A DNA stretch of 64,000 bases. Origin: an uncultured Paracoccaceae bacterium. GTDB taxonomy: Bacteria > Pseudomonadota > Alphaproteobacteria > Rhodobacterales > Rhodobacteraceae. Position numbers and translations under genes: made by a program. Location of the stretch: positions 868,001-932,000 of the forward strand of contig CANKZJ010000001.1 of the NCBI GenBank assembly GCA_947488605.1. Reading direction: 5' to 3'. Under the pieces are notes generated by a model, which saw only the letters and a program-made list of their open reading frames with translations, was not told the DNA's origin and searched no databases. Below, in pieces: positions 9,277 to 17,541 of the stretch (position 1 is the stretch's first letter; the number at the start of each line of letters is the position of its first letter).

Positions 9277-9716
9277 CCATTCATCGCCGGATCATCCCAA
9301 TCGTAGACAACGATATCTTCAGTCTCTCGCGCGCCAAGGCTGCGGTAAAGCCCGCGCGCGGCTGCATTATCATGTTCCGTTGCAACCCAGATGCCTTCGC
9401 AACCCAATGCCTTTGCCTCCAACTTCAGCCGCTCGCATAGTCGTTTCGCGATACCACGCCGTTGATAAGCATCTCTGACGCCAACTTCCGCGATAAAGAA
9501 GGCAGGTGCTTTGTCGGGGTGAAACATCACCTGACCGCTGGCCATGCCAACACAAACCTTACCTTCAAAAGCCAGTACGATTTGATGATGCCGGTCACGC
9601 AGGAATGCTTTGGCCTGATCTGGCCGGACCCAATTGTCAAAAAGACCGTCTTCGACAGCCAATAAGAACGCCAGATCGTCTGGACCCAGCACCCTAAGCG
9701 TGATTGTCTCAGCCAT
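9273..9716 (-). CDS. GNAT family N-acetyltransferase
   Basis: 147-residue acetyltransferase. The acetyl-CoA loop is in the stretch DAYQRRGIAKRLCERL (R/Q-x-x-G-x-A/G pattern), followed by GLYRSLGARETEDIVVYDW. The start at 9716 (MAETITLRV) gives a normal-length GNAT domain; an open frame continues upstream but runs antisense through the following gene and is not coding. Only 30 bases separate its start from the divergent enolase-superfamily gene, so they share a promoter region. The acceptor is unknown. Confidence 0.85.
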   Translation of the reverse strand: MAETITLRVLGPDDLAFLLAVEDGLFDNWVRPDQAKAFLRDRHHQIVLAFEGKVCVGMASGQVMFHPDKAPAFFIAEVGVRDAYQRRGIAKRLCERLKLEAKALGCEGIWVATEHDNAAARGLYRSLGARETEDIVVYDWDDPAMNG

Positions 9717-9746
9717 AAGCAGACCCCTTTGTGAAAGATATCCAAG

Positions 9747-10994
9747 ATGAAACTTGCCGATCTTGATGTGATTGTCACGGCCCCGCCTGCCCCCGGCTGG
9801 GGTGGTCGTTATTGGATCATCCCGAAAGTGACGACCGATACCGGCGTTGTCGGCTACGGCGAATGCTATGCCTCCTCCATCGGACCAGAGGCAATGAAGG
9901 CCGTGATCAAAGATGTCTTCGCGCGCCACATGGCCGGTGAAAACCCCGAGAATATCGAGTTGATGTTCCGCCGTGTCTATTCCGCCGGGTTTACGCAACG
10001 CCCCGATCTGACTGTCATCGGTGCATGGTCCGGCTTGGAGATGGCCTGCTGGGACATTCTTGGCAAAGACCGTGATCGTCCTGTCCATGCCTTGATCGGT
10101 GGTCGGATGAATGACCGCATTCGCGCCTATACCTATCTCTATCCACGCCCCTCGCATCCGCTGCCCGATTTCTGGGCTAGCCCGGACATGGCAGCAGAAG
10201 TCGCCCTTGATATGGTCGAGAAAGGATACACAGCCGTCAAATTTGACCCCGCTGGCCCTTACACCATCCGTGGCGGTCACATGCCCTCGATGCATGATAT
10301 CAGCCTCTCCGTCGCGTTCTGCCACGCAATAAGAGAGGCCGTAGGAGATCGCGCCGATCTGTTATTCGGCACGCACGGCCAGTTCAGCACAGGTGGCGCT
10401 ATTCGGTTGGGTAAAGCATTAGAACCCTACAGCCCGCTTTGGTACGAAGAGCCGATCCCACCGGACAATGTGGTTGAGATGGCCAAAGTTGCCGGCGCTG
10501 TAAATATTCCAATCGCGACTGGTGAGCGGCTTACGACCAAAGCAGAGTTTGCACCTGTCTTGCGGTCAGGTGCGGCAACGATACTGCAGCCCGCCCTGGG
10601 CCGGTCCGGTGGTATTTGGGAGACGAAAAAGATCGCAGCGATGGCCGAAGTCTATAACGCGCAGATCGCGCCCCATCTTTATGCAGGCCCGGTGGAATGG
10701 GCCGCAAATGTGCAGTTGGCCGCCTCTATTCCGAATATACTGATGGCAGAGACCATCGAGACGCCTTTCCATCATGATCTGATCAAAGGCAGCATTACAG
10801 TCGACGATGGCTATATTCCTGTTCCGACAGCACCGGGGCTTGGGATCGACTTCGACGAAGATCTTGCGCGCGCACATCCCTACAAGGACGACGGACTACA
10901 CCTGCAAATGCAGGAAGGCTCAATTGGGTATCATGGCATAAATAGCTTCGCGGGTGGTGCCCCGGTTAAGCGTGATCCGCCCCCACAGGAATAA
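9747..10994 (+). CDS. Mandelate racemase/muconate lactonizing enzyme family protein
   Basis: 415-residue enolase-superfamily enzyme. The N-terminal capping domain is followed by a TIM barrel with KFDPAGPY at the end of strand 2, LFGTHGQF and WYEEP for strands 3-4 (metal ligands), ATGER for strand 5, and the C-terminal PHLYAGPVEW with the catalytic histidine. This set matches sugar-acid dehydratases or cycloisomerases of the MR subgroup, so an aldonate or aldarate substrate is likely. Its 3' end overlaps the convergent hypothetical gene by 29 bases. Confidence 0.82.
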   Translation: MKLADLDVIVTAPPAPGWGGRYWIIPKVTTDTGVVGYGECYASSIGPEAMKAVIKDVFARHMAGENPENIELMFRRVYSAGFTQRPDLTVIGAWSGLEMACWDILGKDRDRPVHALIGGRMNDRIRAYTYLYPRPSHPLPDFWASPDMAAEVALDMVEKGYTAVKFDPAGPYTIRGGHMPSMHDISLSVAFCHAIREAVGDRADLLFGTHGQFSTGGAIRLGKALEPYSPLWYEEPIPPDNVVEMAKVAGAVNIPIATGERLTTKAEFAPVLRSGAATILQPALGRSGGIWETKKIAAMAEVYNAQIAPHLYAGPVEWAANVQLAASIPNILMAETIETPFHHDLIKGSITVDDGYIPVPTAPGLGIDFDEDLARAHPYKDDGLHLQMQEGSIGYHGINSFAGGAPVKRDPPPQE

Positions 10995-11322
10995 TGCGGA
11001 CGTCATAATCGCCCTCTACCGGACGTGCCGCACAGCACGGGATCGCGGCTTCATATCCGTGCGGCAATGGCGGTGTGATCTTGCCTGCGACGCCTGCAAG
11101 ATGAAAAACGCGCACGCCACGATCCTCCATCCGCTTGACCAAACGCCATGACGGACACGGGAAGACTTCGTTCAGGACGATCATTTCCGGCCACATGGCA
11201 TCGATGTAATTTTCGATCGCACCTTTGCGCGCGATATCAAGTAGCAGCGTGGGCTTCCCTGCGAGATAATGTGGGAACTCAGGCATTCCTGACCCCCAGT
11301 AATGGCAAATGGATATTCTCAT
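10966..11322 (-). CDS. Hypothetical protein, unrecognised
   Basis: 118-residue soluble protein that I do not recognise. It has no signal peptide or membrane segment. Features are a Trp/His-rich start (ISICHYWGSGM), the phrase PEMIVLNEVFPCPSWRL, and a Cys pair (PCCAARPVEG) near the C-terminus. It is divergent from the TetR gene, with the 17-bp TetR-type operator 35 bases upstream of its start, so it may be under the same control. It overlaps the end of the preceding enolase-superfamily gene on the opposite strand. The reading could be wrong, but codon use looks like its neighbours. Confidence 0.55.
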   Translation of the reverse strand: MRISICHYWGSGMPEFPHYLAGKPTLLLDIARKGAIENYIDAMWPEMIVLNEVFPCPSWRLVKRMEDRGVRVFHLAGVAGKITPPLPHGYEAAIPCCAARPVEGDYDVRIIPVGADHA

Positions 11323-11356
11323 ATTCGACTTTCATCCTGAGGCGCGCTCACCTATC

Positions 11357-11373
11357 ATTGAACTGCGTTCAAT
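11357..11373. promoter_or_regulatory. TetR-type operator, ATTGAAC-TGC-GTTCAAT
   Basis: A perfect inverted repeat with 7-base arms lies 13 bases before the TetR start and upstream of the divergent hypothetical gene. Its core TGAAC-N3-GTTCA recurs twice before the PspA-like gene, which makes it the likely binding site of the TetR protein encoded here. Confidence 0.75.
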
Positions 11374-11386
11374 AATTGAGGTTTAC

Positions 11387-11983
11387 ATGGCCACCAAGAC
11401 AGAACTCCGCCGGCAAGAATTGCGCGAAACGCTGATCATGATCGCGGAACGCACGATTGCCACGCAAGGGCTGGGCGCTTTGCGCGCCCGCGATCTTGCG
11501 AAAGAGGCCGGATGCGCTGTGGGGGCCATCTATAATGTCTTTGGCGATCTCACGGATCTCGCGCTCGCGGTGAATGCCCGCACGTTCCACCGTCTTGGTG
11601 CGGATGTGGCCGCTGCATTGGCTGACGCACCAGAGGATCCGGTAGAGCAGCTGGTCATCATGGCGCAGGCCTATCACCATTTTGCCGCGCAAAACCATCT
11701 TAGCTGGCGTGCCCTCTTTGATGTTGAGCGCGCAGAAGGCGAAACCGCCCCCGATTGGTATTTGGCCGAGATGGGGCAGCTTTTCGCATATATCTCTGAT
11801 CCCTTGGCCGTCATTTTTCCCGCATATGATTCTGCGGAACGTGCACTTTTGACACGCGCGCTGTTCTCTTCAGTGCATGGGATTGTGCTTTTGGGATTGG
11901 ATGAGGCAAGTGCAGGTGTGCCCTCTGACGATATAGACCGGATGATTGCCCTTGTTTTAAGGCATATGACGATGTCTTCGTAG
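11387..11983 (+). CDS. TetR/AcrR family transcriptional regulator
   Basis: 198-residue repressor. The N-terminal helix-turn-helix reads RARDLAKEAGCAVGAIYNVFGD, seen as ARDLAKEAGCAVG then AIYNVF, the usual TetR form; a ligand domain follows (WG/TetR_C-like, with LSWRALFDVER). The ATG at 11387 fits the domain start; in-frame codons upstream run through the operator. Three TGAAC-N3-GTTCA sites around it and the following gene argue that it represses itself and the PspA-YiaAB pair. The inducer is unknown. Confidence 0.9.
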   Translation: MATKTELRRQELRETLIMIAERTIATQGLGALRARDLAKEAGCAVGAIYNVFGDLTDLALAVNARTFHRLGADVAAALADAPEDPVEQLVIMAQAYHHFAAQNHLSWRALFDVERAEGETAPDWYLAEMGQLFAYISDPLAVIFPAYDSAERALLTRALFSSVHGIVLLGLDEASAGVPSDDIDRMIALVLRHMTMSS

Positions 11984-11988
11984 GCTTA

Positions 11989-12059
11989 TGAACAATGTTC
12001 ATTTTTTATCTTGAATTCTATATCACATCTCGCTATCTCTATTTCATGAACAGTGTTCA
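11989..12059 (+). promoter_or_regulatory. Promoter of the PspA-YiaAB pair, flanked by two TetR-type operators
   Basis: TGAAC-N3-GTTCA occurs at 11989-12001 and 12047-12059, 58 bases apart. Between them is a plausible sigma70-type promoter: TTGAAT at 12011-12016, a 17-base spacer, and TATCTC at 12034-12039. Operators bracketing a promoter in this way would give tight repression. Confidence 0.65.
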
Positions 12060-12085
12060 CGCACTGAAAAGAAATGGAGAACCCG

Positions 12086-12766
12086 ATGTTCAAGACACTT
12101 GCAACGCTCATCAATGGCCAAAATGCGCGCGCCGAGGACCGCGTCCGCGACGCCTTTGCGATTGAGCTGATCGATCAGAAAATCCGCGAAAGTGAACATA
12201 GCTTGCGCGCTGCTAAGGCAACCCTTGCCAGCCTGATCCAGCGCCAACGGTCAGAGGAAAAGCAACATGCAACCCTTAAGAGCCGCATCAACGACCTGAC
12301 TAAACGCGCCAAAGAGGCGCTCGAAAATGACCGCGACGACATGGCCGAAGAAGCGGCCCGCGCTATTGCGAATATGGAAAATGAGTTGGCGGTGCGGGCC
12401 GAGACCCTTGACCGTTTGGATCAAAAAGTCATTCGCCTGCGCACGTCCATCGAAAGTGGTCACCGTCGGATTATCGACCTGAAACAAGGTGCCATTCAAG
12501 CACGTGCCGTGCGCCGCGAACAAAACATTCAGGTCCGCATGACCAAAACCGGTGTGCAAAATGGCAGTGTGGAAGAGGCCGAAGAGCTGATTTCGCGTGT
12601 CCTGAACCGCGATGACCCGTTCGAGCGGACAGAAATCCTTGCCGATATCAACCGTGATCTGGATGGCGATAACCTTGCCGACCGCATGTCCGACGCAGGC
12701 TTTGGCGCCGCGACACGTGCAACAACTGACGATGTCCTTGCTCGGCTGAAATCAAACAAGAAATAA
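12086..12766 (+). CDS. PspA/IM30 family protein
   Basis: 226-residue, highly charged, almost entirely helical coiled-coil protein of the PspA/Vipp1 (ESCRT-III-like) family, which coats and remodels stressed inner membranes. Visible are the amphipathic N-terminus (MFKTLATLINGQ) and long heptad-rich helices (LRAAKATLASLIQRQR, ARAIANMENELAVRAETLDRLDQKV). No PspBC or PspF genes are near; instead the TetR gene and operators upstream suggest different control. GGAG before ATG 12086 decides the start. Followed after 36 bases by a YiaAB protein. Confidence 0.88.
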   Translation: MFKTLATLINGQNARAEDRVRDAFAIELIDQKIRESEHSLRAAKATLASLIQRQRSEEKQHATLKSRINDLTKRAKEALENDRDDMAEEAARAIANMENELAVRAETLDRLDQKVIRLRTSIESGHRRIIDLKQGAIQARAVRREQNIQVRMTKTGVQNGSVEEAEELISRVLNRDDPFERTEILADINRDLDGDNLADRMSDAGFGAATRATTDDVLARLKSNKK

Positions 12767-12802
12767 CCTCACAACAAACGCTTCCATTGAAAGGAAAATC
12801 CA

Positions 12803-13081
12803 ATGTTCAACAATAAATCTGACAACGGCCTGATCATGTTCGTCAACCTGCTGGGTGTGGGTGTTGCCTACGCCATGCTTGGCATCTCACTCTGGCTCTC
12901 AACTGATGTGCCGCTGTCGACAAAGGGGTTCTGGGCCATATCGGTCATGATGCTCACGCTGTCACTGGTGAATTTTGTCAAGTACCGCTTTGATGAGCGC
13001 ATGTCAGAAGACCGCATTCAACGGCTCGAAGCAGCCAAGAACGAAAAACTCCTCGAGGACTACGTCGGCGAACCCCTCTGA
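12803..13081 (+). CDS. YiaA/YiaB-type two-helix inner-membrane protein
   Basis: 92-residue protein with two membrane helices, roughly residues 10-32 (IMFVNLLGVGVAYAMLGISLW) written across a glycine-rich start, and 42-62 (GFWAISVMMLTLSLVNFV), then a charged cytoplasmic tail. This fits the YiaAB two-helix domain. The pairing with a PspA/IM30 gene suggests a membrane anchor or sensor for it; that partnership is inferred from gene order. A strong terminator follows. Confidence 0.75.
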   Translation: MFNNKSDNGLIMFVNLLGVGVAYAMLGISLWLSTDVPLSTKGFWAISVMMLTLSLVNFVKYRFDERMSEDRIQRLEAAKNEKLLEDYVGEPL

Positions 13082-13091
13082 TCGCTGACAT

Positions 13092-13135
13092 CCCCGCCCT
13101 GCCCCTTATCCCCGGGGGCGGGGCATTTTTTCTTT
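13092..13135 (+). terminator. Rho-independent terminator after the PspA-YiaAB operon
   Basis: A GC-rich stem (CCCCGCCC pairing with GGGCGGGG) is followed by CATTTTTTCTTTT, a classic intrinsic terminator on the plus strand. Confidence 0.85.
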
Positions 13136-13168
13136 TCAATCGCCCTTCCCTTCGCCAAAGTCGGTATC

Positions 13169-13810
13169 ATGAAATTCTTGCGTCAATTTGCAGCCCGGAT
13201 TGTTGGGCAATCTATTCGTATCTTTGCCCGCGCAATCACTGCCGTGCGCGCTGAATGGAAAGGGATCGAACCGGTCCCACGCCAACGCGTCTACTTCGCC
13301 AATCACACAAGCAACGCCGATATGCCGATGATCTGGTCGGTCTTGCCACCTGCGATGCGGCGCACGGTCCGCCCGGTGGCCGCGGCGGATTATTGGTTGA
13401 AAAACAAACTCCGCGCCTTTGTCGGGCCCGAGGTCTTCAACTGCGTGCTCGTCGATCGCCGCCCCGAGGTGAAAGACAAACCGATGGACAAGATCATCGC
13501 GGCCCTCGACGAAGGATCATCGTTGATCATCTTTCCCGAAGGCAACCGCAACATGACCGATGACCCACTGCTGCCCTTCAAAGCAGGGCTGTACAACATG
13601 GGCGTCGCGCGGCCAGAGGTTGATCTGGTCCCAACATGGGTGGCCAACCTGACCGAGATTATGCCCAAGGGCGAGGTCATTCCCCTGCCGCTTATCTGCA
13701 CCGTGACCTTCGGTGAACCGATCCATGTGCAAGAGGGTGAAAGCAAAGATGACTTTCTGAAACGTGCCTCTGACGCCCTTTTGGCCCAAAGACCGGAGGC
13801 GCGGCCATGA
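13169..13810 (+). CDS. plsC: 1-acyl-sn-glycerol-3-phosphate acyltransferase (PlsC-like)
   Basis: 213-residue acyltransferase of the PlsC family. The HX4D catalytic motif is NHTSNAD, and the glycerol-phosphate site is FPEGNR. It would acylate lysophosphatidate to phosphatidate at the inner membrane. The stop overlaps the start of the CdsA-like gene by four bases, so phosphatidate formation and CDP-activation are coupled in one operon. A second, housekeeping PlsC is likely elsewhere in the genome. Confidence 0.85.
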   Translation: MKFLRQFAARIVGQSIRIFARAITAVRAEWKGIEPVPRQRVYFANHTSNADMPMIWSVLPPAMRRTVRPVAAADYWLKNKLRAFVGPEVFNCVLVDRRPEVKDKPMDKIIAALDEGSSLIIFPEGNRNMTDDPLLPFKAGLYNMGVARPEVDLVPTWVANLTEIMPKGEVIPLPLICTVTFGEPIHVQEGESKDDFLKRASDALLAQRPEARP

Positions 13811-14748
13811 ACAGCACCACAAGTGATATTCTGCTGCTGGCATTCGGCAGCTTCGGCATTTTGATTGCATTGACCGTCTTGGGTGAAATCTTGCGCGCGC
13901 GCCAGCCCGTGCACGAGCCTAATCCAATGCTCGATACCTACATGACGCGCGTACAAAGCTGGTGGGGCATGGTGGCCTTCATCGGTGCTGCACTGCTTTT
14001 GGGTAAACCCGGGATCATGATGCTTTTTGCATTCGCGTCATTTGCCGCCCTGCGCGAATTTCTGACGCTGACCACAAAAGCACAAGCTGATCATCTATCG
14101 CTCGCCTTGGCGTTTTTTGCGGTTTTACCGCTACAATATGTCTTCGTAGGCTTTGGCTGGACCGGCCTTTTCACCGTTTTCATCCCTGTCTACGCGTTTC
14201 TTTTCCTGCCGATGGTTTCGGCTTTGCGCGGCAACCCTGATCGCTTCCTTGTGCGTGTCGCGGAAACACAATGGGCGCTCATGATCGCGGTCTTCTGCGT
14301 CAGTCACGTGCCTGCTTTGATGTCCCTTGAAATCGATGGGTACGGGGATCGCTCTGTCTTGCTTATCGCTTTTCTTGTGATGGTCGTGCAGCTGGGCGAT
14401 TTGCTGGAATACTTCTTTGGTCGCCGCATTGGACGGGCACGAATTGCACCGGGTCTTTCACCAAAGACTTGGGAAGGTTTTTTCTTAGGCCTTATCAGCG
14501 CTATGGTTATTGGCGCGATGCTAAACTGGATCACGCCATTTGGCTTGGTGGGTGCCGCCCTCATGGCAGGGGCCGCATCTGTCGTTGGCACATTTGGCAG
14601 TCTTGTGGTCGCCGCGATCAAGCGCGACAAAGGTGTCAAAGACTGGTCACACCTTATCCCCGGCCAAGGTGGCTTTGTCGATCAATTGGACAGTGTGATC
14701 TTTGCGGCACCTGTTTTCTATCAACTGACAAAGTATTTCTATACCTAG
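13807..14748 (+). CDS. Phosphatidate cytidylyltransferase-like protein (CdsA/YnbB family)
   Basis: 313-residue polytopic membrane protein that would convert phosphatidate and CTP to CDP-diacylglycerol. The C-terminal signature reads IKRDKGVKDWSHLIPGQGGF then VDQLDS; SPKTWEGF precedes it. Compared with the classic signature, His-Gly-Gly is Gln-Gly-Gly and Asp-Arg-Leu-Asp is Asp-Gln-Leu-Asp, a variation I associate with the YnbB-type subgroup. Overlap with the PlsC gene supports a phospholipid role. The stop overlaps the convergent glycosyltransferase by four bases. Confidence 0.8.
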   Translation: MNSTTSDILLLAFGSFGILIALTVLGEILRARQPVHEPNPMLDTYMTRVQSWWGMVAFIGAALLLGKPGIMMLFAFASFAALREFLTLTTKAQADHLSLALAFFAVLPLQYVFVGFGWTGLFTVFIPVYAFLFLPMVSALRGNPDRFLVRVAETQWALMIAVFCVSHVPALMSLEIDGYGDRSVLLIAFLVMVVQLGDLLEYFFGRRIGRARIAPGLSPKTWEGFFLGLISAMVIGAMLNWITPFGLVGAALMAGAASVVGTFGSLVVAAIKRDKGVKDWSHLIPGQGGFVDQLDSVIFAAPVFYQLTKYFYT

Positions 14749-15494
14749 CCACGGCCCAAAAACTGCGGCAACTTTGATAGGTTCTTTGCCATCAAAGTGC
14801 CAACGCCACCGACGTTATGACGCCGTATCGCGCGGTAGTCCTCGCGGCTTTTGCGGATGATATGTGCGAAAGACTTATTGCTCACACCACCGATTTTCAT
14901 GCGCACCATCACTTGCGGTATATACGCCAGCCGCACATTCCCTGTCGTCAAAATTCGTAGCATGCCGTCGTAGTCGCCGGAGATGCGATAGCCGGTGTCA
15001 TAAAGTCCGGATCGCCTGAACACATCGCGCCGCAAATAGAGCGTTGGATGTGGCGGCATCCATCCCCGCTTGAGCATGGTAGGCACGTAAGCCCCGGCTT
15101 TCCAATGCCGAATGACACGTGAAGTATCGTCGCGCGCCACGTATTGCAGATCACCGTAGACACCATCAATCGTGCGATCTTTCAGCGCCAAGGCCACCTG
15201 TGCAAGCACATCCGGCCCGGCAAGCTGATCGTCCGCATGCAGCAATCCAATCACATCACCGGTTGCGCGCGCGATGCCTTGATTGATCGCATCATAAATG
15301 CCCGCATCCGGGGCGGACTGTAACGCCATCCGCTCCGACGCTGCCTTGCGCAGATAGTCAACGGTGCCATCGGTCGACACTCCGTCCTGCACGATATGCT
15401 CAACATCCAGATAGGTTTGCGAATTGAGACTTTCCAACATCGCTGGCAGCGTTTGACGACCATTCTTGACCGCTGTGACAACAGATACTTTCAT
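14745..15494 (-). CDS. Glycosyltransferase family 2 (WcaE-like)
   Basis: 249-residue GT-A fold transferase, last gene of the minus-strand polysaccharide operon. The start MKVSVVTAVKNGRQTL, the acceptor-side Asp in VEHIVQDGVSTDGT, and the metal motif in LLHADDQL are those of GT2 enzymes; YLRRDVFRRSG and RISGDYDGMLR are close to colanic-acid-type WcaE. It would add one sugar to the lipid-linked repeat unit on the cytoplasmic side. Overlaps its upstream neighbour by four bases. Confidence 0.88.
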   Translation of the reverse strand: MKVSVVTAVKNGRQTLPAMLESLNSQTYLDVEHIVQDGVSTDGTVDYLRKAASERMALQSAPDAGIYDAINQGIARATGDVIGLLHADDQLAGPDVLAQVALALKDRTIDGVYGDLQYVARDDTSRVIRHWKAGAYVPTMLKRGWMPPHPTLYLRRDVFRRSGLYDTGYRISGDYDGMLRILTTGNVRLAYIPQVMVRMKIGGVSNKSFAHIIRKSREDYRAIRRHNVGGVGTLMAKNLSKLPQFLGRG

Positions 15495-16408
15495 GCCGCA
15501 TGCCTGTCAGCAGTCTGGGATAATGCGGCTAGATCGATCCCCAGAACGCGACGGATCGCCTCTACAGGGTCATCGCCGTTTGCGCGCATCTCTCGGCGCA
15601 CCTCTGCCAGTTTGGCATCAACCAAATAGCGATACCAAAACCCTTGCAGCACGTGAAAAGAGCGCGCTTGGGCACCGTCAAGAAAGCCAAGCCTGACAAC
15701 ATAGCGATAAAAGAAATAGGCCCCCGCCCTCAGACCTGGCGGCAAGCGTCCATAGACCTGCAACTTCAACAACCTCTTGAAACCCGTTCGTGATCTTGCC
15801 GGCATCGTGTTAGCGCCTTCTTGAAAGCGATACTCGCGGTTCAGCACATCGATCACCTCGCGGCTGGCGTAGGCATTATGTTTGGCGATCCACCAATCAA
15901 GAGAGTTGCAATTATCATCGATGATCTCGCCCTTAAGCGACCACCTAGGCCCCTCCACAACGATGTGTTCGTCCATCCAACGCGCTTCGCAACGCCCAGC
16001 GCCGTTGCGGAACAAGCGCATAACCTGAACGGGAAACAGACCGCCATAACGCACGATCTGACCCATGAACTTGATGCGTCGGCCAATGAAAAACCCGTCT
16101 ACATCGGGAAGCCCCGCTTTGATTTCGCTCGCAAGCTGAGGCGTCACGATCTCATCTGCATCAAGCCGGAGTATCCAGCCGGTCTGATCCATGATCTGAT
16201 CCAAAGCCCAATTAAACTGCTCGGCGTGATTGACCCAAGTGTGATGCAAAACCTCCGCACCAGCCTTTCGCGCAATCGCGACCGTGTCGTCGGTTGACCC
16301 ACTATCAACCACCACAATCCGCGTCGCGATATCGCGCACTGATGCAATCGCGCGGCCGATATGGCGCGCTTCATCTTGCGTCAGGATAATTACTGTAAGT
16401 GCAGTCAT
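15491..16408 (-). CDS. Glycosyltransferase family 2 (WaaE/KdtX-like)
   Basis: 305-residue GT2 enzyme. LTVIILTQDEARHIGRAIAS, VVVDSGSTDDTV and LRLDADEIVTP (metal-binding DxD) are diagnostic; the central DEHIVVEGP and the LDWWIAKHNAYASRE segment resemble the WaaE/KdtX-type beta-1,4-glucosyltransferases. Donor and acceptor cannot be fixed from sequence. Overlaps genes on both sides by four bases within the polysaccharide operon. Confidence 0.88.
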   Translation of the reverse strand: MTALTVIILTQDEARHIGRAIASVRDIATRIVVVDSGSTDDTVAIARKAGAEVLHHTWVNHAEQFNWALDQIMDQTGWILRLDADEIVTPQLASEIKAGLPDVDGFFIGRRIKFMGQIVRYGGLFPVQVMRLFRNGAGRCEARWMDEHIVVEGPRWSLKGEIIDDNCNSLDWWIAKHNAYASREVIDVLNREYRFQEGANTMPARSRTGFKRLLKLQVYGRLPPGLRAGAYFFYRYVVRLGFLDGAQARSFHVLQGFWYRYLVDAKLAEVRREMRANGDDPVEAIRRVLGIDLAALSQTADRHAA

Positions 16409-17541
16409 GCCAAAACCTGACGCACATTACCGGCAACCATATCGCGGTAAAGCATCTCGAAGGCCCCGACCATCGTGCTTGGCGAAAAATCACGCGCCAT
16501 CCACGCCCGCCCGCGCGCACCCATGCTGGGCAAATCATATGTCGCAAGGGACGCGATTTCATGCGCAAGGTCCACTTTGGCCAAATCAACACAACGGCCA
16601 CAGTCATGCAGCGCAACCTGTGCCCAGGGTGTAGCAGTCGTGGTGAGAACAGGCAGTCCATGCGCCAAGGCTTCGGCCACAACAATTCCAAAGTTTTCTG
16701 AATGCGACGGCAACACAAAGAGATCCGCGTTGACGAAGGCCTGCGTCTTCGCCTCACCGTCCACGTGCCCATGCAGACGTATCCGCCCTTGCGACTGCCC
16801 CGCGCGCGTGGCGAGGGTTTGAACATACCCCGCATCACCCGTGCCATAGATGTCCAAGGTGAAAGACCCCGGCAACTGCGCCATCGCGTCAAACAGCGCC
16901 TCCAATCCCTTTTTGGGATGCAGCCTGCTGATAAACATCAGTTTGCAGCCCTCATGGGTCTTCGGCGGCAAGGCAGGAAGCTGCGGCAAAGGCACGGTGT
17001 TTGGAATGATCCTGTGGGCCAATCCAGGGAAGTTGATCGTACTTTTGATGGCTTCATCTTGTGCGGTAACATGCAGAACGCTGCGCCGGGGTCGCAGCCA
17101 ATTCGCAAGATGTTCGAAGCCCTGCTTCATGCGCTTTTTCGGGGCATCCGCCCAGTCTTGGGTCGCAAGCAAGGCACCGCGGGGTGACCAAACAACAGGT
17201 TTGTTCAACAGGCAGGCAAGAATGAGGGTCGGTAAAGTCGGCATGTTGTAGGTGCCTGTCAGATGTACGACATCGGCCCATTGGATCGCAGCAGGCAACC
17301 GCGCCAAAAGTCCCGGTGCAATGCAGTTGCCAGCCAAACGGCGCGCATAATGCACAGGATATGGCAATGGTGTCGGAACCACGCGATCATCGATCTTGGG
17401 GCCAGCGGCGTCACCTGTAAGCACACGCAGGTCCATATCTGGCAGCGCGGCGATACCATCACAGATCGCTTTGGTCGACCAAATGGGACCACCCCAATAA
17501 GTGGCCGGATAAAACGTCGGCACCACATGCAAAACCTTCAT
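16405..17541 (-). CDS. Glycosyltransferase family 4 (GT-B fold)
   Basis: 378-residue GT-B transferase. The N-terminal MKVLHVVPTFYPATYWGGP and the C-terminal nucleotide-sugar site (LMFISRLHPKKGLEAL, then LFVLPSHSENFGIVVAEALAHG with the E-x7-E motif) identify GT4. Retaining chemistry is expected for the family. One step in assembling the repeat unit; the sugar is unknown. Confidence 0.9.
   Translation of the reverse strand: MKVLHVVPTFYPATYWGGPIWSTKAICDGIAALPDMDLRVLTGDAAGPKIDDRVVPTPLPYPVHYARRLAGNCIAPGLLARLPAAIQWADVVHLTGTYNMPTLPTLILACLLNKPVVWSPRGALLATQDWADAPKKRMKQGFEHLANWLRPRRSVLHVTAQDEAIKSTINFPGLAHRIIPNTVPLPQLPALPPKTHEGCKLMFISRLHPKKGLEALFDAMAQLPGSFTLDIYGTGDAGYVQTLATRAGQSQGRIRLHGHVDGEAKTQAFVNADLFVLPSHSENFGIVVAEALAHGLPVLTTTATPWAQVALHDCGRCVDLAKVDLAHEIASLATYDLPSMGARGRAWMARDFSPSTMVGAFEMLYRDMVAGNVRQVLA

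Noticed and set aside
9717..10325. N-terminal extension of the GNAT gene
   Set aside because: It is antisense to the enolase-superfamily gene; the GNAT domain begins at 9716.
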